From: Anaerolineales bacterium
GTDB taxonomy: Bacteria; Chloroflexota; Anaerolineae; Anaerolineales; Villigracilaceae
Direction of reading: 5' to 3'
DNA: 10,270 nucleotides
Assembly (NCBI GenBank): GCA_016928525.1
Contig: JAFGKO010000224.1
Span: 1-10,270 of the forward strand
Made by a program: the position numbers and the translations under genes. The notes under the pieces were generated by a model. That model was not told where the DNA came from, made no database searches, and saw only the letters and a list, made by a program, of their open reading frames with translations. Positions 1-6,023 of the stretch are shown piece by piece (the first letter of the stretch is position 1; each line of letters starts with the position of its first letter).

Positions 1-1102
1 CCAGGTCGTTCCGGTCGGTGATGACCACGATGGTCGGGTTTTCCATGGCGGGATGCAGCACCAGCCGCCCGGTATAAAACGCCATGCTGAGGCTTTTGCC
101 CGCGCCCTGGGTGTGCCAGACCACGCCGATACGCCGGTCACCCCTTTCGCCGCCCTGCATGGTTTGGGATTTGTAAATGCCTTTCAGTTCGCCGATGTGG
201 GACAAATTGGCAATTTGTCCTACGCGCGAAGCGCGGATGGTTTCCTCCAGCGCATAATTGACCGCGTGAAACTGGTGATAGCCCGCGATCTTCTTGAGCG
301 TGGGCGCGCCGCGCTCCTGTTCGAAGACAATGAAATAGCGGATGAGATCGAGCAGGCGGCGTTTCTCGAACATGCCTTTCAACAATACTTCCAGTTGCGT
401 AACTGTCGCAGGAGCAGTGTTTTCGCCTTCGATGGTCTTCCACGGCAGGAACCATTCTTTGTTGGCCGTGAGCGAGCCGAAGCGCGAGTTCAAGCCATCG
501 GAAATGATGAGTAGTTCGTTGTAGTGAAACAGCGCAGGGATGTCATGCTTGTAGGTTTGCAACTGGTTGAACGCCGACCAGATCGTGGCGTTCTCATCGG
601 CAGCGTTCTTGAGTTCGATCACCGCCAGCGGCAGACCGTTGACGAAGATGACCACGTCGGGCCTGCGCGTGATCGGGTCAGGTCTGAGACCTGACCCAGC
701 CTGAACCGTATATTGATTGACAACCAGCCAGTCGTTATTATCGGGATTCTCGAAATCCACCACATACGCCCGCCCGCTGACTGTGCGCCCATCTTTCGCC
801 TTGTACTCCACCTCAATACCGTTGACCAGCATGTGATGAAAGGCGTGGTTGTTGAGCAGGAGCGAAGGCTTGCCAAGCCGTGTCAGTTGGCGAAAGGCCT
901 CTTCGCGCGCGGCAGGTGGAAGGTCGGGGTTGAGGCGGGCGAGCGCGTCCTGCACCCGTCCGAGTAGGAGCGCTTCCTGATAATCACCGCGTTCGGGGCG
1001 CTCGCCATCGAAGGCGATTTCAGGACCAAAGGCGTAGTCGTAGCCTAGCTCTATGAGCCAGTCTATAGTAGCTTGTTCGATAGTGGATTCGGTAAAGGTC
1101 AT
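1..1102 (-). CDS. hsdR: Type I restriction enzyme R subunit (HsdR), N-terminal part, cut by window edge
   Basis: This is the first 367 codons of the restriction and translocation subunit of a type I restriction-modification complex; the rest lies beyond base 1. The N-terminal nuclease domain has a PD-(D/E)xK arrangement: Asp149 (RRPDVVIF), then Glu163 and Lys165 (VIELKN), followed by the QxxxY motif typical of HsdR at residues 180-184. The SF2 helicase motor begins with Walker A at about 330-337 (HTQGAGKS), followed by VVITDRNDL at the edge. The start is the ATG at 1102-1100, preceded by AAGGA about 10 bases upstream. It is the last gene of the hsdM-hsdS-GxxExxY-hsdR series, 108 bp after the GxxExxY gene. 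Two palindromic in-frame inserts (residues about 136-143 and 294-302) flank or lie between otherwise conserved blocks. Family assignment is very secure; subtype and activity cannot be judged from a partial gene. Confidence 0.95.
   Translation of the reverse strand, partial: MTFTESTIEQATIDWLIELGYDYAFGPEIAFDGERPERGDYQEALLLGRVQDALARLNPDLPPAAREEAFRQLTRLGKPSLLLNNHAFHHMLVNGIEVEYKAKDGRTVSGRAYVVDFENPDNNDWLVVNQYTVQAGSGLRPDPITRRPDVVIFVNGLPLAVIELKNAADENATIWSAFNQLQTYKHDIPALFHYNELLIISDGLNSRFGSLTANKEWFLPWKTIEGENTAPATVTQLEVLLKGMFEKRRLLDLIRYFIVFEQERGAPTLKKIAGYHQFHAVNYALEETIRASRVGQIANLSHIGELKGIYKSQTMQGGERGDRRIGVVWHTQGAGKSLSMAFYTGRLVLHPAMENPTIVVITDRNDL
197..223. repeat. Palindromic repeat inside hsdR coding sequence
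   Basis: Core GGACAAATTGGCAATTTGTCC minus its last base reads as a near-perfect palindrome: 10-bp arms at 200-209 and 211-220 around one central base. Two further pairs lie outside a G-T mismatch, giving 27 bases in total. Read in hsdR it encodes VGQIANLSH. It begins a stretch of about 25 residues between the conserved 'ALEETIRAS' block and 'GDRRIGVVWHTQG', where homologues usually have only a short linker (family knowledge, from memory). It is probably a copy of a dispersed palindromic element inserted in frame. Confidence 0.75.
675..697. repeat. Perfect palindromic repeat inside hsdR coding sequence
   Basis: Two perfect 11-bp arms, GGGTCAGGTCT (675-685) and AGACCTGACCC (687-697), surround a single base. 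In hsdR this encodes GSGLRPDP, lying just before the catalytic RRPDVVIF block, at a place where HsdR proteins commonly run from a beta strand (NQYTV) into the nuclease Asp with a few residues. It probably forms an extra surface loop. Its sequence is unrelated to the palindrome at 197-223, so at least two element families have entered this gene. Confidence 0.75.
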
Positions 1103-1122
1103 GCAAATTTATCCTTGCGAAC

Positions 1123-1159
1123 AGAACCATCCACGAATGTACCACGAATAAACGAATGC
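1123..1159. repeat. 37-bp dispersed repeat, copy 1 (downstream of the GxxExxY gene)
   Basis: This matches 1681-1717 over 37 bases without gaps (31/37 identical), with the pattern AGAACC-rTCCACGAATG-nnn-CACGAATA-nn-CGAATGC. It lies in the 108-bp gap between the end of the GxxExxY gene and the hsdR start. A degenerate inverted partner may follow at about 1173-1197 (CATTTGTGGTTTCATTCTTCG). With copy 2 it brackets the GxxExxY gene as direct repeats. Confidence 0.75.
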
Positions 1160-1210
1160 CCGACCGTTACAAGCACATTTGTGGTTTCATTCTTCGGCGA
1201 TGGTGAATGG

Positions 1211-1648
1211 TCACTTCCTGATTACGTTGTTCCTCCCTGTTCTTTGAACGGGTTTCATATCCTTTCCAGGGAAGATACGCCGATATTCGAGTTTTCGTCG
1301 TCCGAAATTGAACAGCAAACCTACAGGCGCGCCAGTGGCTTTCAAATAGTTGATGACTTGCGCCAATTCATCGTTGGTCAGTTGATGGCTGAATGCCTTT
1401 ATTTCTACGACCACCTGTTGGTTTGGGAATAAATCCAGATAAAAAGTTGCCACGCGTTCCCCTTCGTAGTCGACAAACACTTCATGCTGGCGGTTCGGCT
1501 CGATCCCTGCGTGGTTGAGTTTGACTTCCAGGGCTTTCTCGTACACTTCCTCTTTGAAGCCATACCCAATCTCGTTATGGACATCCATGGCAAAGCCAAT
1601 GAGTTTATAGGTCAGGTCGTTTCCAGTAGAGTCTACTACTAGGGGCAT
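1211..1648 (-). CDS. GxxExxY family protein (PD-(D/E)xK-like)
   Basis: A 145-residue protein carrying the family signature G30-F-K-E33-E-V-Y36 after a predicted helix (LIGFAMDVHNEIGYG). It also has a PD-(D/E)xK-like pair of strands, with Asp72 in FYLDLF and Glu82/Lys84 in VVVEIKAF, then a helix (ELAQVINYLKATG) and a final strand (GLLFNFG). The length fits the family's usual 120-145 residues; the C-terminal tail after EYRRI is slightly long. The ATG at 1648 has GGAG just upstream. The fold implies nucleic-acid cleavage or binding, but members of the family have no established function that I know of, so none is assigned. It sits between hsdS and hsdR in the same orientation and is bracketed by 37-bp repeats, so it may be a passenger rather than a working part of the restriction system. 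Confidence 0.88.
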   Translation of the reverse strand: MPLVVDSTGNDLTYKLIGFAMDVHNEIGYGFKEEVYEKALEVKLNHAGIEPNRQHEVFVDYEGERVATFYLDLFPNQQVVVEIKAFSHQLTNDELAQVINYLKATGAPVGLLFNFGRRKLEYRRIFPGKDMKPVQRTGRNNVIRK

Positions 1649-1680
1649 GAGGTCTCCGCAATGTCTGATTGTAATTCAAA

Positions 1681-1759
1681 AGAACCGTCCACGAATGCTT
1701 CACGAATACCCGAATGCTGCGCCCTCCATTCGCGCATTCGTGGCCTTATTCGTGGACGG
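1681..1759. repeat. Dispersed repeat, copy 2, with nested inverted repeats; supplies the hsdS stop codon
   Basis: The left part (1681-1717) is the direct-repeat partner of 1123-1159. Outer arms CCGTCCACGAAT (1685-1696) and ATTCGTGGACGG (1748-1759) are perfectly complementary over 12 bp. Inner arms CGAATGC (1711-1717) and GCATTCG (1734-1740) are complementary over 7 bp, so the unit can fold as a cruciform or an RNA hairpin. It lies between the GxxExxY start and the hsdS end. The right arm overlaps hsdS and encodes its last residues (VHE) and TAA. Confidence 0.8.
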
Positions 1760-2966
1760 CCACCCTCACCTCCCCCCTCATCAACTTCGGCAGCAGACTA
1801 TCCCGCAGACTCGCTAGCGTGCGCGATTCTTTCAGATTGGCAACAATCTTCTGATACATTGGCTCAACCGTATTAACAAACTCTTTCATTTTTTCAGGCG
1901 AAGGAATGAAAATTGGCATGGGACGGAAATTGGATTTGCTGATTTCCAAGAATGTCGTGCCATTGGCTCGCCCGATGATTTCTTCCATACTGTCTTTGAG
2001 CCAATTCAATATAAAGTAATTTGGCACTTCGTCAGTGCATTTGATAGCGATAAAACCTTGATTGATTGCAACTGGAATTTGCGTAATTGCCAAATAGCCA
2101 ATCGGCGCACGTGAAGAAAGTAAAACCGTTCCCACGGGTAACAAGCCAGAACTGATTTCTTGTAATCCCAATTCGGTAATTCGACTGTTGGTGTCGAGCA
2201 AGATTGGGTCTTGCAATGCTGATAAATCTTTTGGCGTTGACCAATGAAATTCACCGCCATCCCAAAAGGCAGGATTTTTTGTGCTCGGCGTTGACCCTCC
2301 AACAACCGTTACGACTTCACCAATTGTTGTTTCTTTCCCACTTTCCTCTTTCATTAATTCTCGAAACACCGCCCGCGCCAGGGACTCGAGCGTGCGGTTC
2401 ATGCGGCGGTTGAGTTCGATCTTGTCGTCCAGCGCGCCGAGCATCCCTGCAATGGCGCGTTGTTCGGGGAGGGATGGTAACGAGAATTGAATAGAGCGAA
2501 GCTGTCCAAGATTAAATCCAGGCACAGAACTGCCAATAGATTGTTGTTTAATTTGACTTGATATTTCAGGACTAGAGAATAAATAGTAAAGGAAAAGACT
2601 ATCTGCCTTCTTAGTATTGGGAGTTAGTTTCATTTGTTTGTTTGAAACGATATACTCATCAAATGGGCTTTTCTCATCAATCAGTCCTACCTGACCAATT
2701 GTTCCCCAACAGGTGAATATCAAATCTCCACGCTTAGCTACGGATCTTTTGAATTCATCTGCTTTGTCCTGAGACAAAAATACCAAGCCGTCATTATTCA
2801 ATCTTTCTCCAACATTTTCACTGAGATTGCTTCCACGTATTACTGGCACCCCATTGTCTTGGAAAAAACGAGAACTTATGCTTGAACCAAAAGGACCAGT
2901 GGCTAAAGCATTCGGCAAATCAGCCTTGATATCATCAACTGTTACTTCGAGCCAATTATTTTTCAT
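1746..2966 (-). CDS. hsdS: Type I restriction-modification specificity subunit (HsdS)
   Basis: A 406-residue DNA-recognition subunit with the usual two-half layout. Target recognition domain 1 covers about residues 5-160. A conserved helical spacer follows at about 163-204 ([20 protein letters not shown] onward). TRD2 covers about 214-350, and a second spacer at about 358-400 ends with [17 protein letters not shown]. The two TRDs would read the two halves of a bipartite target, and the helices set their spacing and bind HsdM. The ATG at 2966 overlaps the end of hsdM by 11 bases, which indicates translational coupling. Both TRDs are clearly AT-richer than the central spacer and the flanking genes, consistent with TRD exchange. 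The last codons and stop come from a dispersed repeat. The target sequence cannot be predicted from the protein alone. Confidence 0.95.
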   Translation of the reverse strand: MKNNWLEVTVDDIKADLPNALATGPFGSSISSRFFQDNGVPVIRGSNLSENVGERLNNDGLVFLSQDKADEFKRSVAKRGDLIFTCWGTIGQVGLIDEKSPFDEYIVSNKQMKLTPNTKKADSLFLYYLFSSPEISSQIKQQSIGSSVPGFNLGQLRSIQFSLPSLPEQRAIAGMLGALDDKIELNRRMNRTLESLARAVFRELMKEESGKETTIGEVVTVVGGSTPSTKNPAFWDGGEFHWSTPKDLSALQDPILLDTNSRITELGLQEISSGLLPVGTVLLSSRAPIGYLAITQIPVAINQGFIAIKCTDEVPNYFILNWLKDSMEEIIGRANGTTFLEISKSNFRPMPIFIPSPEKMKEFVNTVEPMYQKIVANLKESRTLASLRDSLLPKLMRGEVRVAVHE

Positions 2967-4671
2967 GTTCGACTTTTGATAGATTGGCTTTGATTAACGT
3001 TTCAAGCTTATTGCTCTCTTCAAACTGCGCTTCCAATTCCTTCGTCAAACGTGCCATCTTACCCTCGAAGGGTTCGTCGTCTTCTTCCAGTTCCGCAGCG
3101 CCCACGTAGCGCCCGGGCGTGAGCACATATCCCTGCGCGCGGATTTCCTCGATGGTGACGGATTTGCAAAAGCCGGGGATGTCTTGATAACCAGAAGACC
3201 CTAAAGGTTTTTCTCGTGAACCTTCGTCTTGTCGGGCAAGGTTGCCCTGCAATCTCTCTCGTGAGTCAGGTGTGGAAACCCTTAGGGTCTCATCTCTCGC
3301 TTTCCAAGCATGGTACGTATCCGCAATCTTGGCAATATCTTCATCGGAAAGGTCGCGGTGAACGCGGTCGACCAGGGTTCCCAATTTGCGCGCATCGATG
3401 AATAAGGTTTCACCTTTTCGATTCCGTTCAGACCCTAAGGGTATCTCAAGACCCTTAGGGTCTTTGTTTCTTGTCAAGAACCACAAACACACCGGGATTT
3501 GCGTGCTGTAAAATAACTGTCCGGGCAGAGCGACCATGCAATCCACCAGGTCATCTTCGATGATGGCTTTGCGGATATCGCCCTCGCCCGAGGTATTGCT
3601 CGACATACTGCCATTCGCAAGCACGAAGCCAGCCGTGCCATTTGGCGCAAGGTGATGGATGAAATGTTGTACCCAGGCAAAGTTGGCATTTCCCGCAGGC
3701 GGCACGCCATACTTCCAGCGTTTGTCCTCGCGCAACAATTCCCCGCCCCAGTCACTCATGTTGAACGGCGGGTTGGCCAGGACGTAATCGGCTTTCAAAT
3801 CGGGATGTAAATCTTTGTGAAAGGAGTCGGCGGGTTCCACCCCCAGGTCGCCTTCGATGCCGCGGATGGCCAGGTTCATCTTGGCCAGTTTGAAGGTGTT
3901 GGGGTTGGATTCCTGCCCGTACACCGAAAGGTCGCCGATCTTTCCGCCGTGCGCCTCCACGAACTTCTCGCTCTGCACGAACATCCCGCCCGAGCCATGA
4001 CAGGGGTCGAATACGCGCCCTCTATAAGGGGCCAGCATCTCCACCAGCACGCGCACCACCGAGCGCGGAGTCCAGAACTCGCCTCCTTTTCTGCCCTCCT
4101 GGCTGGCGAACTGCGACAGGAAGTACTCGTACACCCGCCCGAGCGTATCCTGCTTGCGGCTCTCCTCGTCCGCGAAATTGATCTTGTTGCTGACCAAATC
4201 CACCAGATCACCGAGCCGCCGCTTGTCCAGCGTGGCGCGTCCATAATTGCCTGGAAGCATGCCTTTCAGCGTTGGATTATCCCGCTCGATGGACTCCATC
4301 GCCTTATCGATCAAATTACCGATCTCGGCCTGCTTGGCGTTATCTTGCAGGACTTTCCAGCGCGCCTCTTTCGGGACCCAGAAGACGCGTTCCGCCAGAT
4401 ATACATCCCTGTCTTCGGGGTCGTCCAGTCCTTCCTGCTCCACCTGCGACCGCACCTGCTCGAACATATCCGAGACATACTTCAGGAAGATCAATCCCAA
4501 CACCACCGATTTATAGTCGGCCGCGTCCAGATGTCCGCGCAGTTTGTCGGCAGCCTGCCACAACTCCGCTTCGATGCCGAGCGTTGCGCCGTTACCCCGC
4601 ACGCCACTTTTCGAGGCAGTGAAGCGTGCGGAGTTCTTGTTTTTTGTTTTCGCGTTTTTCTTTGCTGGCAT
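2956..4671 (-). CDS. hsdM: Type I restriction-modification DNA methyltransferase subunit (HsdM)
   Basis: An N6-adenine methyltransferase subunit that uses S-adenosylmethionine and pairs with HsdS for modification and with HsdR for restriction. The helical HsdM_N domain includes [18 protein letters not shown]. The methyltransferase domain has [17 protein letters not shown], then SAM-binding motif I DPCHGSGG (about 222-229) and catalytic NPPF (about 300-303). The C-terminal part includes [12 protein letters not shown] and [12 protein letters not shown] start it at the ATG 4671-4669 (571 residues, GGGA 6 bases upstream); an in-frame TTG at 4683 would add four residues. A promoter-like pair lies about 50 bases upstream. 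Two related palindromic inserts add material at about residues 403-414 ([10 protein letters not shown]) and 461-492, just before DIPGFCKS. Neither interrupts the catalytic motifs. Confidence 0.95.
   Translation of the reverse strand: MPAKKNAKTKNKNSARFTASKSGVRGNGATLGIEAELWQAADKLRGHLDAADYKSVVLGLIFLKYVSDMFEQVRSQVEQEGLDDPEDRDVYLAERVFWVPKEARWKVLQDNAKQAEIGNLIDKAMESIERDNPTLKGMLPGNYGRATLDKRRLGDLVDLVSNKINFADEESRKQDTLGRVYEYFLSQFASQEGRKGGEFWTPRSVVRVLVEMLAPYRGRVFDPCHGSGGMFVQSEKFVEAHGGKIGDLSVYGQESNPNTFKLAKMNLAIRGIEGDLGVEPADSFHKDLHPDLKADYVLANPPFNMSDWGGELLREDKRWKYGVPPAGNANFAWVQHFIHHLAPNGTAGFVLANGSMSSNTSGEGDIRKAIIEDDLVDCMVALPGQLFYSTQIPVCLWFLTRNKDPKGLEIPLGSERNRKGETLFIDARKLGTLVDRVHRDLSDEDIAKIADTYHAWKARDETLRVSTPDSRERLQGNLARQDEGSREKPLGSSGYQDIPGFCKSVTIEEIRAQGYVLTPGRYVGAAELEEDDEPFEGKMARLTKELEAQFEESNKLETLIKANLSKVEHEK
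3196..3290. repeat. 95-bp palindrome-bounded insertion inside hsdM
   Basis: Ends AGACCCTAAAGGTTT (3196-3210) and AAACCCTTAGGGTCT (3276-3290) are inverted repeats matching at 14 of 15 bases. An inner hairpin GGGCAA-gg-TTGCCC lies near the middle. In hsdM it encodes about 32 charged, low-complexity residues (including [18 protein letters not shown]) between the helix [11 protein letters not shown] and the conserved DIPGFCKS block. The end sequence is the same family as the smaller element at 3430-3463, so this looks like a longer member of one element family that keeps the reading frame open. Confidence 0.75.
3430..3463. repeat. 34-bp palindromic insertion inside hsdM
   Basis: Arms AGACCCTAAGGGT (3430-3442) and ACCCTTAGGGTCT (3451-3463) are perfect 13-bp inverted repeats around 8 bases. 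Each arm is itself nearly self-complementary (ACCCTAAGGGT). In hsdM it encodes roughly [12 protein letters not shown], between LWFLTRNK and [15 protein letters not shown], a variable loop in the family. It shares its arm sequence with both ends of the 3196-3290 element. Confidence 0.8.
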
Positions 4672-4719
4672 GGCTTTTCCCAATAATGTGGTTTTCTACT
4701 CCCATTTTCCGATAATATA

Positions 4720-4747
4720 AGTATACAGCAATCCCCGCTCTGGGCAA
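4720..4747 (-). promoter_or_regulatory. Putative sigma70-type promoter for hsdM
   Basis: On the minus strand a -35 TTGCCC (4747-4742), a 16-base spacer and a -10 TATACT (4725-4720) lie about 50 bases upstream of the hsdM ATG at 4671. Match by eye only. It would drive the whole hsd series. Confidence 0.5.
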
Positions 4748-4765
4748 TATGGAATTCGTTGCGAT

Positions 4766-4794
4766 TTGACCCCCACCCGGCCTTCGCGTATATT
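4766..4794 (+). promoter_or_regulatory. Putative sigma70-type promoter, plus strand
   Basis: A -35 TTGACC (4766-4771), 17-base spacer and -10 TATATT (4789-4794) give a good consensus match. The -35 boxes of this and the hsdM promoter are 18 bases apart, back to back. The first plus-strand gene is at 5247, so the transcript would have a leader of about 440 bases, or the promoter may serve a small RNA ending near the hairpin at 4831-4881. Confidence 0.5.
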
Positions 4795-4830
4795 TTCTGT
4801 AAGCTCGCCCCGGCGGTTCAGGGCAGCCAG

Positions 4831-4881
4831 GGCAGCGCCTTCGGGATGTTTCAAAAGTCAAAAAACGTCCCGAAGGCTGCC
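4831..4881 (+). other. Long hairpin in the plus-strand leader
   Basis: GCCTTCGGGATGTTT (4837-4851) pairs with AAACGTCCCGAAGGC (4863-4877) at 14 of 15 positions plus one G-U. Outward pairing continues as GGCAGC with GCTGCC, with a two-base bulge. A tandem duplication of CAGGGCAGC (4819-4836) supplies two alternative partners for the 3' GGCTGCC, which would permit mutually exclusive folds. No U-run directly follows, so simple termination is not clear. It lies about 30 bases after the predicted plus-strand transcription start. Confidence 0.6.
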
Positions 4882-5021
4882 TCCCAGACATTTTGGTCAT
4901 CAGCAACCAACCTTCGAGACGTTACATTGCAGGAGGTATGCGCTAAGATACATTCCCCTACCTTTACTAATAATGTCCATAAGAGAAGTGAAAAGTCGCA
5001 TACCAAAGGCGAACATTCGAA

Positions 5022-5165
5022 TTTCCCGGCAGGAAATTTAAATTTCCCGGTTGACTTTTAAAATTCCTCGGTTGGCTTTTAAAATTTCCCGGTTGACTTT
5101 TTAATTTCCTCGGTTGACTTTTCAAATTCCCCGGTTGGCTTTTCGAAGCGCCGGGCGGGCTTCTC
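5022..5165. repeat. 21-bp tandem repeat array, about seven units
   Basis: The CGG anchor recurs at 5027, 5048, 5069, 5090, 5111 and 5132, exactly 21 bp apart, with a degenerate unit in register at 5153. The unit is approximately AAATTTCCCGGTTGACTTTT. CCCGG and CTCGG alternate from unit to unit between 5048 and 5132, hinting at a 42-bp higher-order unit. A/T tracts (AAATTT, TTTTAAAA) recur with the same two-helical-turn phase, which would favour curved DNA or same-face protein binding. It ends about 80 bases before the 5247 ATG. Confidence 0.88.
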
Positions 5166-5201
5166 ACTATCGTATCCGTTTCTTGAAAATCCACCCCGAT
5201 T

Positions 5202-5225
5202 TCCCGCGAGGAAAGCCTCGCGGGA
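5202..5225 (+). other. GC-rich hairpin just upstream of the 5247 gene
   Basis: TCCCGCGAGG (5202-5211) and CCTCGCGGGA (5216-5225) form a perfect 10-bp stem with a four-base AAAG loop. The ribosome-binding site begins about 9 bases later. No U-run follows, so it is more likely a stabilising or translation-affecting 5' structure than a terminator. Confidence 0.65.
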
Positions 5226-5246
5226 GAAACAAAAGAGGTAACTAAA

Positions 5247-5648
5247 ATGACTACACCAATAAAAGCATTTTCAGTCTTCGGCCCCAAGATCGACCTGGGA
5301 AAACCGGCAGATTCCAGGCGCTACCTCGAAGTGATCACGCAGCGTACCACGCTCTCGAGCAGCGTGGTCAAAAACGTCCAGGAAAGCGAAGTGGAAACGC
5401 TGACCGGCTTCCTCAAAGAGGGACGCCCCGTCCACACCGGCACCGCGATCTTTACGCCCAGCATCGACCTGGAGGGCAATATCAGCGTGAGCGTGCGCGT
5501 GGATAAACGCATCCTCTCAGCGCTCAACGCCCCACAAGCCTTCGCGGGCAAGATCACCAACAGCGCGAACATCGGCAAGACCAGCAACGAGCTGGTTGCC
5601 ATGTGGAACGAGGCCTATCCGGAAGACCCGGTAATGACCGAGCAGTAA
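5247..5648 (+). CDS. Hypothetical protein, 133 residues
   Basis: I do not recognise this protein. The start is well supported: GAGGT lies 7 bases upstream of the ATG (AGAGGTAACTAAAATG). It has no signal peptide or membrane segment, so it is probably cytoplasmic. The N-terminal half has the look of mixed alpha/beta (YLEVITQRTTLSSSVVKNVQ). The middle has alternating strand-like segments (TGTAIFTPSIDLEGNISVSV, then RVDKRILSAL), and the C-terminus is acidic (EAYPEDPVMTEQ). Third-position G+C is high like the metabolic genes, so it does not look recently acquired. It is alone on the plus strand, with its own long leader and a strong terminator, so it is likely a single-gene transcript. No function is assigned. 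Confidence 0.75.
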   Translation: MTTPIKAFSVFGPKIDLGKPADSRRYLEVITQRTTLSSSVVKNVQESEVETLTGFLKEGRPVHTGTAIFTPSIDLEGNISVSVRVDKRILSALNAPQAFAGKITNSANIGKTSNELVAMWNEAYPEDPVMTEQ

Positions 5649-5690
5649 GTAGCGCAGAGCGGGTCAACGACCCGTTCCACGGAGGACAGA

Positions 5691-5725
5691 CCGCCCGTCG
5701 CTTTGAAACGACGGGCGGCCTTTGA
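5691..5725 (+). terminator. Intrinsic terminator of the 5247 gene
   Basis: A perfect 10-bp GC-rich stem, CCGCCCGTCG (5691-5700) with CGACGGGCGG (5709-5718), has an eight-base loop and is followed by CCTTTGATAGT. The U-run is short. A smaller hairpin, CGGGTC-AAC-GACCCG (5660-5674), lies between it and the stop codon. Placed about 45 bases after the stop on the plus strand. Confidence 0.75.
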
Positions 5726-5962
5726 TAGTCTCCCTCTACAGTGCAGTTTTCTTTTGAACCGCACACCGTCCCGGTATCCCCGTTCGGGCCGAGAGCCCGC
5801 CGCCGTTCGTCGCGAGCGCCGAAGGTGCTAGACGAGGGCGAGACGGCCTTTGGGAAAGCACGCGAAGTTCGCAAAGATGTTAAAGGGTTTTCTTCGCGGC
5901 CTTTGCGGTCTTCGCGGTAAATTTGCAGCCTGAAGGACCAACTGCACCCGATAGGGAGACTA
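5726..5962. repeat. 237-bp element with complementary ends (MITE-like or structured RNA)
   Basis: The ends read TAGTCTCCCT-n5-GTGCAGTT (5726-5748) and AACTGCAC-n5-AGGGAGACTA (5940-5962). The outer 10 bp and inner 8 bp are perfectly complementary, separated by an equal five-base mismatch on each side. No transposase, no start-supported gene and no obvious target-site duplication are visible. The interior is GC-rich and contains the inverted repeat at 5861-5916. As RNA this would be a closing stem with a symmetric 5x5 internal loop; as DNA it would be terminal inverted repeats. I do not recognise tmRNA, RNase P or SRP RNA signatures in it. Confidence 0.6.
5861..5916. repeat. Imperfect inverted repeat of CGCGAAG/CGCAAAG type
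   Basis: CGCGAAGTTCGCAAAG (5861-5876) and CTTTGCGGTCTTCGCG (5901-5916) are complementary at 14 of 16 positions, with 24 bases between. Short runs of this kind (CTTTGCGG, TTCGCGG) resemble dispersed intergenic repeats seen in many environmental bacterial genomes. It sits inside the 5726-5962 element. Confidence 0.65.
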
Positions 5963-5980
5963 CCCGGCCTCTCCATGTAC

Positions 5981-6005
5981 AGAAAAAGCCGCCTTCAGGC
6001 GGCTT
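5981..6005 (-). terminator. Intrinsic terminator for the minus-strand phhB region
   Basis: Minus-strand reading gives AAGCCGCC-TGAA-GGCGGCTTTTTCT: an 8-bp stem, a four-base loop and a run of five U. It lies about 115 bases after the natural end of the phhB reading frame and would close minus-strand transcription. The plus strand lacks a comparable U-run. Confidence 0.75.
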
Positions 6006-6023
6006 CATAGGGGTAGCCCCGAC

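Noticed and set aside
3817..4686. Plus-strand open frame (289 codons) opposite hsdM
   Set aside because: Shadow of hsdM with no domain, and its end is set by the hsdM start region.
4928..4946. Strong AGGAGGT ribosome-binding-like site followed by ATG CGC TAA
   Set aside because: The spacing to the ATG is too short and the frame is only two codons; probably chance.
5022..5165. CRISPR array
   Set aside because: The period is 21 bp with no spacer-sized unique sequence, and no cas genes are nearby.
4967..5287. Minus-strand 106-codon frame with a KSQPGNL-like heptad repeat
   Set aside because: It is open only because the 21-bp repeat is a multiple of three; the start lies inside the opposite-strand gene at 5247, with no ribosome-binding site and no family resemblance. 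Kept only as a note on the array.
5554..5976. Minus-strand 140-codon frame through the 5649-6000 gap
   Set aside because: It crosses a terminator and the 237-bp element, overlaps the 5247 gene, and shows no domain or ribosome-binding site.
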